A DNA stretch of 29,725 nucleotides, taken from Bifidobacterium breve. GTDB taxonomy: Bacteria; Actinomycetota; Actinomycetes; Nanopelagicales; Nanopelagicaceae. Shown piece by piece: positions 1 through 8,141 of this stretch (positions are counted from its first letter, which is position 1; each line of letters begins with the position of its first letter). A program made the translations under genes and the position numbers. The DNA is taken from positions 1-29,725 of the forward strand of contig CAMBGL010000002.1 in NCBI GenBank assembly GCA_945866155.1, read 5' to 3'. The notes beneath the pieces are model-generated. The model ran no database searches. It was not told the origin of the DNA and worked only from the letters and a program-made list of their open reading frames with translations.

Positions 1-3000
1 CCTGACTCTTTGCTTGCAAAAAAATCACTAATACAGAGGCGACGATCACGTGTTTGTCTTGGGAATGAGAAGCGAGTGCGCTCCTTACCTTTATCAGGAC
101 CTTCGTGATGCAAGATAATCAGATCATTACCTTCGCTAACGCAGGGAAAATAGCCATAGACAACAGCGGCATTGAGCCAGCCTTGCGATTGCGCTTGATT
201 GATGAGAGCGCGCAGGCGCGGGCGTCCTTCCTCTTCAACCATAGTTTCATATTCACCACGATTACCTTTGAGACCCCATTGACCTACAAACAGTGCTCTT
301 TCATCGAGCATTCCCGAATATTGTGCGAGTGGAATTCCCTTTACAACTCGCGATCCAAAAAATGGTGTATTCGGTATATCAACATCGATTGCTACATCAC
401 TTCGTCGCGTATCAATTTCGGCGCTCTGGGAACTCTTTCGAGTGTTCGCCACTTTACGTTCGCGAAGTGCGGGAAGAGCAGCGCCTTCATCACCGCGCTT
501 TACCGACATGATTGCATCCATGAGGCGCAATCCTTCAAATGCATCCCTGGCATAGCGAACTTCACCAGGGAATACAGCCGCTAAATCTTGCTCAACATAT
601 GCACGTGTGAGAGCTGCTCCCCCAAGAACAATTGGCCATTTTTGATCGAGTCCTCGAGATGTAATCTCTTCTAGATTCTCTCTCATGATAACTGTCGACT
701 TCACTAAAAGACCACTCATGCCAATTGCATCTACATTTGATTCTAGAGCGGCATCAATGATCTGGTTTACGGTCTGTTTGATTCCAATATTAACTACACG
801 ATAACCATTATTAGTAAGAATAATATCGACTAAGTTTTTACCAATATCATGAACATCGCCCTTGACAGTTGCAAGCAGCATTGTTCCACGGCCCGCTTCA
901 TCGCTTTTCTCCATGTGTGGCTCGAGAAGTGCAACAGCACTCTTCATCACTTCTGCGCTTTGAAGAACGAATGGCAATTGCATCTCACCTTTACCGAATA
1001 ACTCTCCTACTGTTTTCATGCCTTCAAGTAGATAGTCATTGATAATAGCTAGAGGAGCAATTCCTTGGGCTCTTGCCGCATCAAGATCATCCTCAAGGCC
1101 AACTTTCTCACCATCGATTATTCGACGCTCTAATCTTTTTTCTAGTGGGAGGGCAGCTAATTCTGCCGCACGAGTATTTCGTGATGCAGCGAGTTCTACA
1201 CCTTCGAAAAGTTGTAAAAATTCTGTAAGTGGATCGTAAGTACATTCATCCCCATTGAAAACTCGACGATCATAAATTAGATCGAGTGCAACTTCCTTCT
1301 GGCGCTCTGGAATTCGCACCATAGGCATAATTTTGGAGGGGTGAACTATTGCCGAATCCAAGCCAGCGTTGACGCATTCATTCAAGAAGACTGAGTTCAA
1401 AACAACGCGTGAAGCGGGATTGAGTCCGAAGGAGACGTTACTAACGCCCAAAGTAGTTTGTACCTGTGGGAATTCGATTTTCAATTGCTTTATCGCAGAG
1501 ATAGTTTCAATTCCATCCCGACGTGTCTCTTCCTGCCCAGTAGCAATTGGAAATGTAAGACAGTCAATTAATATATCTCCGGTCTGCATACCCCACGTCT
1601 GCGTTAGATCATTGATGAGACGTCGCGCTACTTGAAGTTTCCATTCACAATCGCGTGCTTGGCCTTTCTCATCGATTGTGAGAGCCACAACTCCAGCACC
1701 GTGCTCAACGACAAGTGGCATAATCTTGGCGAAACGAGAATCTGGCCCATCGCCATCTTCGAAATTCACAGAGTTGATAATGCTTCTGCCACCCAGTTTT
1801 TCTAATCCAGCTTTGAGAACTGCTGGTTCGGTTGAATCCAAAACAATAGGAAGTGTTGAGGCAGTTGCAAAACGTGATGCGAGTTCAGACATGTCAGAGA
1901 CGCCATTGCGGCCTACATAATCAACTGAAAGATCGAGCATGTGCGCACCATCGCGAATTTGATCACGTGCTATTTCAACACATGTCTGCCAATCTTCTTC
2001 AAGTAGCGCATCTCTAAATGCACGAGAACCATTTGCATTGGTACGTTCACCAATAGCCAAATAAGTCTTATCCTGTCTGAAGGGAACATACTGATAAAGA
2101 GATGATGCACCGGGTTCTATATCTGTTATTCGATCTAAATTCGTCGTTCCACCAATTTCATCAACTACAGCCTTGAGGTGTAGCGGGGTTGTTCCACAAC
2201 AGCCGCCAATGAGTGATACTCCATAATCTTTTACGAAGCCTTTGAGAGCGATTGCTAACTCTGCAGGGTTGAGCGGATAGTGAGCGCCATTGGCTCCAAG
2301 AATCGGTAGACCCGCATTTGGCATCACAGATATTTCGCAATGTGCACTCTTAGATAAGTAACGCAAGTGTTCAGACATTTCAGTAGGACCAGTAGCGCAG
2401 TTGAGACCAATAAGATCAATATCAAGCGGCTCTAAGGCGTTGAGAGCTGCTCCAATTTCCGAGCCCAACAACATTGTTCCTGTTGTTTCAACAGTTACCT
2501 GAGCGATGAGAACAATATCGCGCTCACTTTTGTTGATTGCATTACGTCCGCCGTTGACAGCAGCCTTTGCTTGCAATAAATCTTGTGTTGTCTCGATCAT
2601 CAATGCATCTGCGCCACCATCGATAAGTCCTCGTGATGCTAATTCGTAGGCATCTCTCAATTTTTCATATGTTGTATGTCCAAGACTTGGTAATTTTGTA
2701 CCGGGACCGAGCGAACCTAGGACAAAGCGTGGTTTCTCCGGTGTAGAAAATGAATCAGCGCATGCTCGAGCAATCTTTGCGCCCTCGAATGCCAATTCGT
2801 AAATACGATCTTCGATTGAATATTCAGCAAGATTTGCCCAATTAGCTCCAAACGTGTTCGTCTCAATTGCATCAACGCCCACGCTCAAATATTCATTATG
2901 AACAGCAGCAACAACGTCTGGGCGGCTGACATTGAGAATTTCATTACAACCTTCATAACCCTGAAAATCTTCCAGTGTTGGATTCTCTTCCTGAAGCATT

Positions 3001-3092
3001 GTTCCCATGGCGCCATCTGCGATAACCACTCGAGTTGAGAGGGCTCTGCGCAGGAGACCAGGGCTCTTTGAGGACAATTTCAACTTACTCAC
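1..3092 (-). CDS. metH: Cobalamin-dependent methionine synthase (partial, C-terminus off left edge)
   Basis: Transfers a methyl group from methyl-tetrahydrofolate to homocysteine through protein-bound cobalamin, giving methionine in the cytoplasm. About 1030 residues are readable without a stop; the family is usually near 1200, so the end of the activation domain is missing. The homocysteine domain opens with VVIADGAMGTMLQ and carries the zinc cysteines in GLNC (about residue 232) and GGCCGTTP (about 298). The pterin domain follows (AIGERTNANGSRAFRDAL, near 350). The cobalamin domain has KGDVHDIGKN with the cobalt-ligating His near 748. RALFVGQWGLKG near 960 starts the SAM-binding activation domain. 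The GTG start at 3092 is chosen because it is the most upstream in-frame start and lies 7 bases after a TAACCT -10 hexamer. The gene is divergent from the PAC2 gene with only 28 bases between. Its methionine product is the substrate of metK at the other end of the window. Confidence 0.97.
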   Translation of the reverse strand, partial: MSKLKLSSKSPGLLRRALSTRVVIADGAMGTMLQEENPTLEDFQGYEGCNEILNVSRPDVVAAVHNEYLSVGVDAIETNTFGANWANLAEYSIEDRIYELAFEGAKIARACADSFSTPEKPRFVLGSLGPGTKLPSLGHTTYEKLRDAYELASRGLIDGGADALMIETTQDLLQAKAAVNGGRNAINKSERDIVLIAQVTVETTGTMLLGSEIGAALNALEPLDIDLIGLNCATGPTEMSEHLRYLSKSAHCEISVMPNAGLPILGANGAHYPLNPAELAIALKGFVKDYGVSLIGGCCGTTPLHLKAVVDEIGGTTNLDRITDIEPGASSLYQYVPFRQDKTYLAIGERTNANGSRAFRDALLEEDWQTCVEIARDQIRDGAHMLDLSVDYVGRNGVSDMSELASRFATASTLPIVLDSTEPAVLKAGLEKLGGRSIINSVNFEDGDGPDSRFAKIMPLVVEHGAGVVALTIDEKGQARDCEWKLQVARRLINDLTQTWGMQTGDILIDCLTFPIATGQEETRRDGIETISAIKQLKIEFPQVQTTLGVSNVSFGLNPASRVVLNSVFLNECVNAGLDSAIVHPSKIMPMVRIPERQKEVALDLIYDRRVFNGDECTYDPLTEFLQLFEGVELAASRNTRAAELAALPLEKRLERRIIDGEKVGLEDDLDAARAQGIAPLAIINDYLLEGMKTVGELFGKGEMQLPFVLQSAEVMKSAVALLEPHMEKSDEAGRGTMLLATVKGDVHDIGKNLVDIILTNNGYRVVNIGIKQTVNQIIDAALESNVDAIGMSGLLVKSTVIMRENLEEITSRGLDQKWPIVLGGAALTRAYVEQDLAAVFPGEVRYARDAFEGLRLMDAIMSVKRGDEGAALPALRERKVANTRKSSQSAEIDTRRSDVAIDVDIPNTPFFGSRVVKGIPLAQYSGMLDERALFVGQWGLKGNRGEYETMVEEEGRPRLRALINQAQSQGWLNAAVVYGYFPCVSEGNDLIILHHEGPDKGKERTRFSFPRQTRDRRLCISDFFASKES

Positions 3093-3099
3093 TTGTCGA

Positions 3100-3105
3100 A
3101 GGTTA
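3100..3105 (-). promoter_or_regulatory. -10 element of metH
   Basis: On the minus strand TAACCT lies 7 bases before the GTG start of metH, with no Shine-Dalgarno. This fits the actinobacterial TANNNT -10 of a leaderless mRNA. It is only three bases from the opposing -10 of the PAC2 gene, so one polymerase would exclude the other. Confidence 0.5.
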
Positions 3106-3108
3106 CCG

Positions 3109-3114
3109 TAAGGT
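3109..3114 (+). promoter_or_regulatory. -10 element of PAC2-family gene
   Basis: TAAGGT followed by six bases and the GTG start at 3121, without a Shine-Dalgarno. The same hexamer and spacing occur before the aldo/keto reductase gene (7182). No convincing -35 is visible. Confidence 0.55.
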
Positions 3115-3120
3115 GTCGAT

Positions 3121-3984
3121 GTGGACATTCTAAATATCCCTGCGCTTCGAACCCCAGTGATGGTCATCGCTTTCACTGGGTGGAATGATGCCGGAGAAGC
3201 CGCTTCAGGAGCATTGGCTCATCTCCTTGGCGCATGGAGAGAAGATGAAACTTCCATTATTCCAGAACTCATTGCTGATATCGATCCAGAAGAGTTCTAT
3301 GACTTTCAAGTAAATCGTCCAATTATTGATTTAGATGAATCTCAAATTCGATCAATCACATGGCCGACAACACGAGTCTTTGGAATTCAAACTCCTCACC
3401 TACCAAACGATTTTGTAATCGTTCAAGGTGCAGAACCATCAATGCGATGGAAATATTTCACGCGAGAGATTCTGGATCTCGCCGATGATTTAGATGTTTC
3501 TTTAGTGATCACTCTCGGCTCTCTTCTAGCAGATGCTCCTCATTCACGTTCAATTGGTGTGAGCGGAACTGGAGGTCATCCTGATTTAGCACAGAGATTA
3601 GGTGTTGAAACATCGCGTTATGAGGGTCCAACTGGAATACTGGGAATTATTCAAGATAATTGTTTCAAACGTGGAATAGATGCAATCTCGCTATGGGCTG
3701 CAGTGCCACACTATGCATCGCAATCGCCTTCGCCTAAAGCATCTCTAGCGCTGATCAATGCCCTTGAAGATTTCCTAGAAATCGACTTACCACTGGGTGA
3801 ATTGCCAGTTGAATCCACACAATGGGAAGCGGCTGTGGATTCGATGGCTAAGGAAGATAGCGATATCGCGGAATATATAAAATCGTTAGAAGAGAGTAAG
3901 GATGCAACAGAAATTCCTGAGGCATCTGGTGAAAGCATTGCAAAGGAATTTGAGCGATATTTACGCAGGCGTGCTCAAGACTAA
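3121..3984 (+). CDS. PAC2 family protein (proteasome-assembly-chaperone-2-like)
   Basis: A 287-residue protein of the PAC2 (DUF75) family, recognised by its N-terminus (PALRTPVMVIAFTGWNDAGEAASGA, spanning about residues 8-32), the segment LVITLGSLLADAPHSR near 128-143, and its overall length. In eukaryotes and archaea relatives act in proteasome assembly; the actinobacterial role is not established, and no catalytic residues can be assigned. The C-terminal third is acidic and probably helical (ESKDATEIPEASGESIAKEFERYLRRR region). The GTG start at 3121 agrees with the -10 hexamer six bases upstream. It is divergent from metH and overlaps the mshC stop by four bases at its 3' end. Mycobacterium tuberculosis also has a PAC2 gene next to metH (Rv2125/Rv2124c), so the neighbourhood supports the family call. 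Confidence 0.9.
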   Translation: MDILNIPALRTPVMVIAFTGWNDAGEAASGALAHLLGAWREDETSIIPELIADIDPEEFYDFQVNRPIIDLDESQIRSITWPTTRVFGIQTPHLPNDFVIVQGAEPSMRWKYFTREILDLADDLDVSLVITLGSLLADAPHSRSIGVSGTGGHPDLAQRLGVETSRYEGPTGILGIIQDNCFKRGIDAISLWAAVPHYASQSPSPKASLALINALEDFLEIDLPLGELPVESTQWEAAVDSMAKEDSDIAEYIKSLEESKDATEIPEASGESIAKEFERYLRRRAQD

Positions 3985-5222
3985 ATAGCTATACCCAAGA
4001 GTGCATCGATAGCCCTTGATAGTTCCCCTGCTTCTCCCCCGATGCTTCCCTCTAGAGTCTTATCACTCCATTTCGAGAGAAGATCGAGTGCGCCAGATGT
4101 ATCTAAATTATTTGAAAGCGCCGCAATAATTTTGCTGATGACTGGTTTTGTTGGAGCGACCTCTTCGCGCGAAAGTGCGATGGTGAGTTTTTCAAGTAGT
4201 ACAACTGCATCATCGAGTAATGATTGTGTCCACATTCGATCGTGCGAATAGTGTTGTGAGATAAGCGCTAGACGTATCGCCATTGGGCTTACTCCCTCAT
4301 TCACCATCTTTGAGACGAAGAGTAAATTTCCTTTACTCTTACTCATTTTTTCACCATCAAGGCCAATCATTCCTGTATGAACGTAGGAACGAGCGAACTC
4401 CTTGCCTGACATTGCTTTACTTTGGGACGCGCTCATCTCGTGATGAGGAAAAATGAGATCACTTCCGCCGCCTTGAATATCAATTGAATACTGTTTATCA
4501 ACATCTTGATCCAAGTAATGCATTGCTATGGCGCTACATTCAATATGCCAACCAGGACGCCCTTTACCAAATGGTGAATCCCATCCTGGTTCGTCATCGC
4601 GCTGATTCAACCAGAGAAGTGCATCGAGTGGATCGCGCTTACCAACCCTGGCTGGGTCGCCTCCTCGTTGTGCAAATATCTCTAACATCTCTTCTTTGCT
4701 CAGGTGTGACCTTTTTCCAAACTTGGAATCACTGTGAACATCGAAGTAAAGATCCGAATCGACCGAATAGGTAGGAGCTGATTCTCGAATCTTTGAGATG
4801 GAATCAACAATCATGGGAATAGCTTCAAGAACACCGATGTAATCCTTCGGAGGAATAATGTGTAAATCAACCATGTCACCGCGAAATAGTTCAATCTGAC
4901 TCGTTGCTAATTCGCTCCAATCCACTTTGTCACGCTTTGCGCGTTCAAAGAGTGGATCATCAATATCTGTGATGTTTTGAACGAAGTCGACTCGTGCGCC
5001 ACTAGCGCGAAGAAAACGATTGATGAGATCGAAGGTTATATATGTCGCAGCGTGGCCTAAGTGGGTGGCGTCATAAGGAGTAATGCCACAGACATACATT
5101 TGATAGAGATTCTTGCGGGGTAATTCCTCAATTGACCCACTAGCGGTGTTAAAGAGACGCAATTGTGGAAAATCAAATGAACCATCAATGGGAGGGATAT
5201 AGACCTGCGGCCACGACTTCAC
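3981..5222 (-). CDS. mshC: Cysteine:GlcN-Ins ligase of mycothiol biosynthesis
   Basis: Joins cysteine to 1-D-myo-inositol 2-amino-2-deoxy-glucopyranoside with ATP, the fourth step of mycothiol synthesis. It is a class I cysteinyl-tRNA-synthetase paralogue of 413 residues, as expected for MshC and shorter than CysS. Visible are CGITPYD (zinc Cys45), the HIGH-type motif HLGH (54-57), GWHIECSAIA with zinc Cys229, FPHHEMSASQ after it, and KMSKS (292-296). There is no tRNA anticodon-binding domain. CysS is the main alternative, but the length, the N-terminal extension before the catalytic fold and the neighbours favour MshC. The GTG start at 5222 lies six bases after TAGTAT. It runs in the same direction as the three genes upstream, 22 bases downstream of the kinase-like gene, and its stop overlaps that of the PAC2 gene. 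Confidence 0.93.
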   Translation of the reverse strand: MKSWPQVYIPPIDGSFDFPQLRLFNTASGSIEELPRKNLYQMYVCGITPYDATHLGHAATYITFDLINRFLRASGARVDFVQNITDIDDPLFERAKRDKVDWSELATSQIELFRGDMVDLHIIPPKDYIGVLEAIPMIVDSISKIRESAPTYSVDSDLYFDVHSDSKFGKRSHLSKEEMLEIFAQRGGDPARVGKRDPLDALLWLNQRDDEPGWDSPFGKGRPGWHIECSAIAMHYLDQDVDKQYSIDIQGGGSDLIFPHHEMSASQSKAMSGKEFARSYVHTGMIGLDGEKMSKSKGNLLFVSKMVNEGVSPMAIRLALISQHYSHDRMWTQSLLDDAVVLLEKLTIALSREEVAPTKPVISKIIAALSNNLDTSGALDLLSKWSDKTLEGSIGGEAGELSRAIDALLGIAI

Positions 5223-5228
5223 TTAGAA

Positions 5229-5234
5229 ATACTA
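5229..5234 (-). promoter_or_regulatory. -10 element of mshC
   Basis: TAGTAT, then six bases, then the GTG start of mshC; no Shine-Dalgarno. It lies in the 22-base gap after the kinase-like gene, so mshC can be transcribed as a leaderless message as well as by read-through from upstream. Confidence 0.55.
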
Positions 5235-5244
5235 TTGCATCAGA

Positions 5245-5952
5245 CTAAAAGGCGGGCCAAGGGATGCTGGGCCAATCAGGGTTGGGCAATGGAAATGTTT
5301 CACTCTCCAAAAGCTCTCGAATTCGAATTTCTAAAGCGACTAATTCATCCTTTGTCAGATAATCATTCAGAGCATCTTCAATTTGCGCGAACTCGTAAAT
5401 CGCCTTTTGTAAGATTTCGATCTCGGAATTCAGCAATGGTTCTCCAGCCCATTGCCACAGGACAGTACGTAATTTGTATTCACTATGGAATGTGACTCCA
5501 TGATCGCAACCAAATAGGCGACCAGATTTATCAGGTAATAGATGACCAATTTTGCGATCAGTGTTGTTTATAATTGCATCGAAGAGTGCCATCGTGCGCA
5601 GTTGCGGATCGTCCTGTGAGAAATATTGAGCGAGATCAATCTCCTCATCGATATCAATCCATAGCTGAACCATTCCTAAACCAAAGGGGCCATCTCTCAG
5701 CACCGTTGGAGGAACGATATGTAATGATAAAAATTCACTGATCAAAAATGCTGCGTACTCTCTATGAGCAAGTTGACCATCAGGAAAATCCCATAATGGC
5801 CTCTCCCCCGCAATAGGTTTATAAATACATTGCCCTTGTGCTTTATCACTTTCAATGGATGCAAATAAGGTTGCATTAGAAGCATCAACTAATCGCCCAG
5901 TAACAGTAATAGCTCCCGTGTTGAGGAGCTCTAAATTAGCGTCGGTAACCAT
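5245..5952 (-). CDS. SCO1664 family PI3/PI4-kinase-like protein
   Basis: A 235-residue soluble protein of the actinobacterial SCO1664 family (TIGR03843), distantly related to phosphatidylinositol 3-/4-kinases. Kinase-like elements can be read: a lysine in QCIYKPIAGERPLWDFPDG (Lys45), an acidic partner in LAHREYAAFL (Glu65), a catalytic-loop-like NNTDRKIGH (Asp132) and a metal-site-like FGCDHGVTFH (Asp150). The substrate is unknown. The frame stays open to 6024, but the ATG at 5952 is preferred: it is preceded by AGGG four bases away, overlaps DUF3090 by 17 rather than 89 bases, and places the first conserved segment (LELLNTGAITVTGR) at the very N-terminus. It sits between DUF3090 and mshC, as in M. 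tuberculosis (Rv2133c) and Streptomyces, suggesting a link to thiol or inositol metabolism that remains inference. Confidence 0.85.
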   Translation of the reverse strand: MVTDANLELLNTGAITVTGRLVDASNATLFASIESDKAQGQCIYKPIAGERPLWDFPDGQLAHREYAAFLISEFLSLHIVPPTVLRDGPFGLGMVQLWIDIDEEIDLAQYFSQDDPQLRTMALFDAIINNTDRKIGHLLPDKSGRLFGCDHGVTFHSEYKLRTVLWQWAGEPLLNSEIEILQKAIYEFAQIEDALNDYLTKDELVALEIRIRELLESETFPLPNPDWPSIPWPAF

Positions 5953-6460
5953 TTGCCCTGGGACAGAGATGACCTTGTGGATCAATAGGAATCTCACAGA
6001 AGGGACATTGTGTCCGACCCGCATCTACGACCATCAGTGATCGAGTTGCAAATGCTGATGCGGCACCTGGAGAGAGATAAACTTTTAGTAAATCACCCTC
6101 GGAGTCGGATTGTTCTGATTCATCCCCGACTGCTTCACATTCGATACAGACCAAAGACTTAATCTCATCCCACGAAAGTGAGATTACGCCCACGCGAAAT
6201 TCTTCGAATATAGGTTGTTCTAAGGGCGCTTCATCCCGACTTGTCGGAATAAGAGCAATAGATGGATTTGTTCGCCGTAAATCTCTAATGAGCATATCTA
6301 CCCGTTGGGCAAGCGCTGCAACTTGTGCTTTCTCAAGTGATACCGAGGTGATCCGATTACCTGTACGTGCTTGAAGAAAAAAAGTTCGCTCTCCTGGTTG
6401 CCCTACCGTGCCTGCGACAAAGCGTTCTACCGGATCGTATGTGTGAGTGACGCGACTCAT
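5936..6460 (-). CDS. DUF3090 family protein with C-terminal zinc ribbon
   Basis: A 174-residue protein of the DUF3090 family, found almost only in actinobacteria. The N-terminus has the family's opening (TYDPVERFVAGTVGQPGER). An acidic middle segment (about 111-121) and a C-terminal putative metal site follow, with Cys152, Cys155, His164 and Cys166 in the pattern CPFC...HLCP. No enzymatic activity is known. Its ATG overlaps the stop of the upstream phosphatase gene as ATGA (6457-6460), and its 3' end overlaps the kinase-like gene by 17 bases, so the three proteins are almost certainly translationally coupled. The ribbon suggests a scaffold or nucleic-acid/metal-binding role, which is a guess. 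Confidence 0.88.
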   Translation of the reverse strand: MSRVTHTYDPVERFVAGTVGQPGERTFFLQARTGNRITSVSLEKAQVAALAQRVDMLIRDLRRTNPSIALIPTSRDEAPLEQPIFEEFRVGVISLSWDEIKSLVCIECEAVGDESEQSDSEGDLLKVYLSPGAASAFATRSLMVVDAGRTQCPFCEIPIDPQGHLCPRANGYRR

Positions 6461-7143
6461 TTACTTTTTTTCTTTATCGATGGACCACTTCCACCACCAA
6501 CTAAAAGTCGTTTCTTCGTTGATGCGATTCCTAGTTCGCCGATTTTCGTATGAGAATCATTTAGGAGAAGAAGTCGAGGTTCTTTGGATGAAAAGTCAAA
6601 GACTGTTATAGAGGCTGGATCGATAATGATGCGCTGGAAATCATCTAGTCGCATTCCCAAATTCGCAGCCACTAATGCTTTTATTACATCACCGTGACTC
6701 ACCATGACGACGGCTCCGATTCCCTTTGAGGAAAGTCCTGAATGCATAGATTCGATAGCCCTTGCTTGCATATTTGCCATGCCTTCTCCATCGGGAAAAA
6801 AGACGCGACTTGGATTCTCTTGAACAATCTTCCAAAGTTTTTCACGTGAGAGAGAACGCAATGTGCGACCACTCCACGTTCCGTAATCGACTTCAGTTAT
6901 TCCGTGATCTTCGACGGTACGTATCCGCGATTTAGTCGAAAGCCATGGATCAATCGTTTCGCCGCAACGCTGCAGCGGACTGATGCGCATTTCTTTGACT
7001 TTCAATTGCCCTAAGCGAGTGACTAATTCTTGGGCTTGTGTTCGTCCCTTTTCACTCAATGCGATATTGGGACGTCGCCCAGAAAGTATTCCTGCAGCAT
7101 TGGCTTGCGAATGCGCATGACGTATTAAAACTACTAAGGACAC
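6457..7143 (-). CDS. MSMEG_4193-type histidine phosphatase
   Basis: A 228-residue member of the histidine phosphatase (phosphoglycerate-mutase-like) superfamily. Catalytic residues are visible: Arg8-His9 in LIRHAHSQAN, Arg59 in SPLQRC, Glu84 in ITEVDYGTW and the second His150 in VMVSHGDVIKAL. The MSMEG_4193 / Rv2135c subfamily (TIGR03848) is assigned by the neighbours and by the C-terminal GGGSG tail. Which phosphoester it hydrolyses is not known; a true phosphoglycerate mutase is unlikely given the context. The GTG start at 7143 lies six bases after TAGCCT, and the gene leads a run through DUF3090 and the kinase-like gene to mshC. It is divergent from the aldo/keto reductase with 50 bases between. 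Confidence 0.88.
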   Translation of the reverse strand: MSLVVLIRHAHSQANAAGILSGRRPNIALSEKGRTQAQELVTRLGQLKVKEMRISPLQRCGETIDPWLSTKSRIRTVEDHGITEVDYGTWSGRTLRSLSREKLWKIVQENPSRVFFPDGEGMANMQARAIESMHSGLSSKGIGAVVMVSHGDVIKALVAANLGMRLDDFQRIIIDPASITVFDFSSKEPRLLLLNDSHTKIGELGIASTKKRLLVGGGSGPSIKKKSK

Positions 7144-7149
7144 AGTGCA

Positions 7150-7155
7150 AGGCTA
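7150..7155 (-). promoter_or_regulatory. -10 element of the phosphatase-DUF3090-kinase run
   Basis: TAGCCT, six bases, then the GTG start at 7143, with no Shine-Dalgarno. Probable leaderless promoter for the operon that leads into mshC. Confidence 0.55.
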
Positions 7156-7181
7156 TCGCAACGTTGCAGACCGGGTATTGC

Positions 7182-7187
7182 TAAGGT
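7182..7187 (+). promoter_or_regulatory. -10 element of aldo/keto reductase gene
   Basis: TAAGGT, six bases, then ATG at 7194; identical in hexamer and spacing to the PAC2 gene promoter. No Shine-Dalgarno precedes the ATG. Confidence 0.55.
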
Positions 7188-7193
7188 CGCCAC

Positions 7194-8141
7194 ATGGAAT
7201 TGCGACGAGCGGGACGGACAGGACTAGATATTTCTCGTCTTGGACTCGGCACAATGACGTGGGGTCGAGATACCGATGAACATGAGGCTGCGGATCAATG
7301 CCGTGCCTATATTGAAGCAGGTGGCAATTTTATTGATACTGCAGCCACATATGGTGACGGGGATAGCGAACGCGTCATCGGTGGACTTATTGGAACACTT
7401 TTCAATCGAGACGACGTTGTTCTTGCTACAAAAGCAGGTATCTCCTTTATAAATGGGGAACGAAAAGTAGATCTCTCTCGCCATGGCTTAATATCGCAAT
7501 TAGAAAAATCTCTCACTCGTCTCGGAACTGATTATGTAGATCTATGGCAGATACACGCCTGGGATTCAAATATTCCTTTGGAAGATACTCTTTCAGCTCT
7601 TGATTTTGCTTATTCATCAGGTAAAGCACGTTATGTAGGAATATCAAATTATTTAGGCTGGCAAAGCGCAAGGGCGATCACTCTTCAAGAATCTCATTCA
7701 ATGAAAGCGCCAATCGCGACGATGCAAAATGAATATTCACTCCTCAATAGAACGGTAGAAGAAGAGGTTTTGGAGAGCGCTTCACAACTTGGCATCGGAT
7801 TTCTAGCATGGTCTCCATTAGGTCGTGGTGTTTTATCTGGAAAATATCGCAATGGAACGCCAAGTGATTCTCGTGGAGCTTCGCCACACTTTGCACACTT
7901 TATAGATCCATATTTAGATGAGCGCTCATCGCGCATAGTTGATGCTGTTTGCGTTGCAGCCCAAGGACTCGGTTATTCACCACTAGAAGTTGCGCTCTCG
8001 TGGGTTAGAGATGCACCTGGAGTCACTAGCGCAATCATCGGTGCACGCACTGGTGCTCAATTACGCGGCGCATTAGCAACTGAACAAATCACATTGCCAG
8101 ATATTGTTAGAGAAGCGCTCAACGATATTTCAGCGCTTTAG
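7194..8141 (+). CDS. Aldo/keto reductase
   Basis: A 315-residue NADPH-dependent oxidoreductase of the aldo/keto reductase superfamily, cytoplasmic. The catalytic tetrad is complete: Asp48 (FIDTAATYG), Tyr53, Lys80 (LATKAG) and His121 (LWQIHAWD). The C-terminal cofactor segment SAIIGARTGAQLRGAL is also present. Sequence style (LGLGTMTWGRDTDEHEAADQ) resembles the YajO/Tas-like group that reduces small aldehydes and ketones; the physiological substrate cannot be read from sequence. It is a single plus-strand gene starting at an apparently leaderless ATG, and its TAG stop overlaps the TAA stop of the convergent M20 peptidase by four bases. Confidence 0.93.
   Translation: MELRRAGRTGLDISRLGLGTMTWGRDTDEHEAADQCRAYIEAGGNFIDTAATYGDGDSERVIGGLIGTLFNRDDVVLATKAGISFINGERKVDLSRHGLISQLEKSLTRLGTDYVDLWQIHAWDSNIPLEDTLSALDFAYSSGKARYVGISNYLGWQSARAITLQESHSMKAPIATMQNEYSLLNRTVEEEVLESASQLGIGFLAWSPLGRGVLSGKYRNGTPSDSRGASPHFAHFIDPYLDERSSRIVDAVCVAAQGLGYSPLEVALSWVRDAPGVTSAIIGARTGAQLRGALATEQITLPDIVREALNDISAL

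Noticed and set aside
105..2900. Several plus-strand open frames opposite metH
   Set aside because: They lie antisense to an unbroken, well-conserved MetH frame and show no protein-family features.
4484..4774. 96-codon plus-strand frame inside mshC
   Set aside because: Antisense to conserved MshC motifs, with no family similarity or start signals.
5245..6024. Longer start (6024) for the kinase-like gene
   Set aside because: It would overlap DUF3090 by 89 bases; the ATG at 5952 has a Shine-Dalgarno and fits the family N-terminus.
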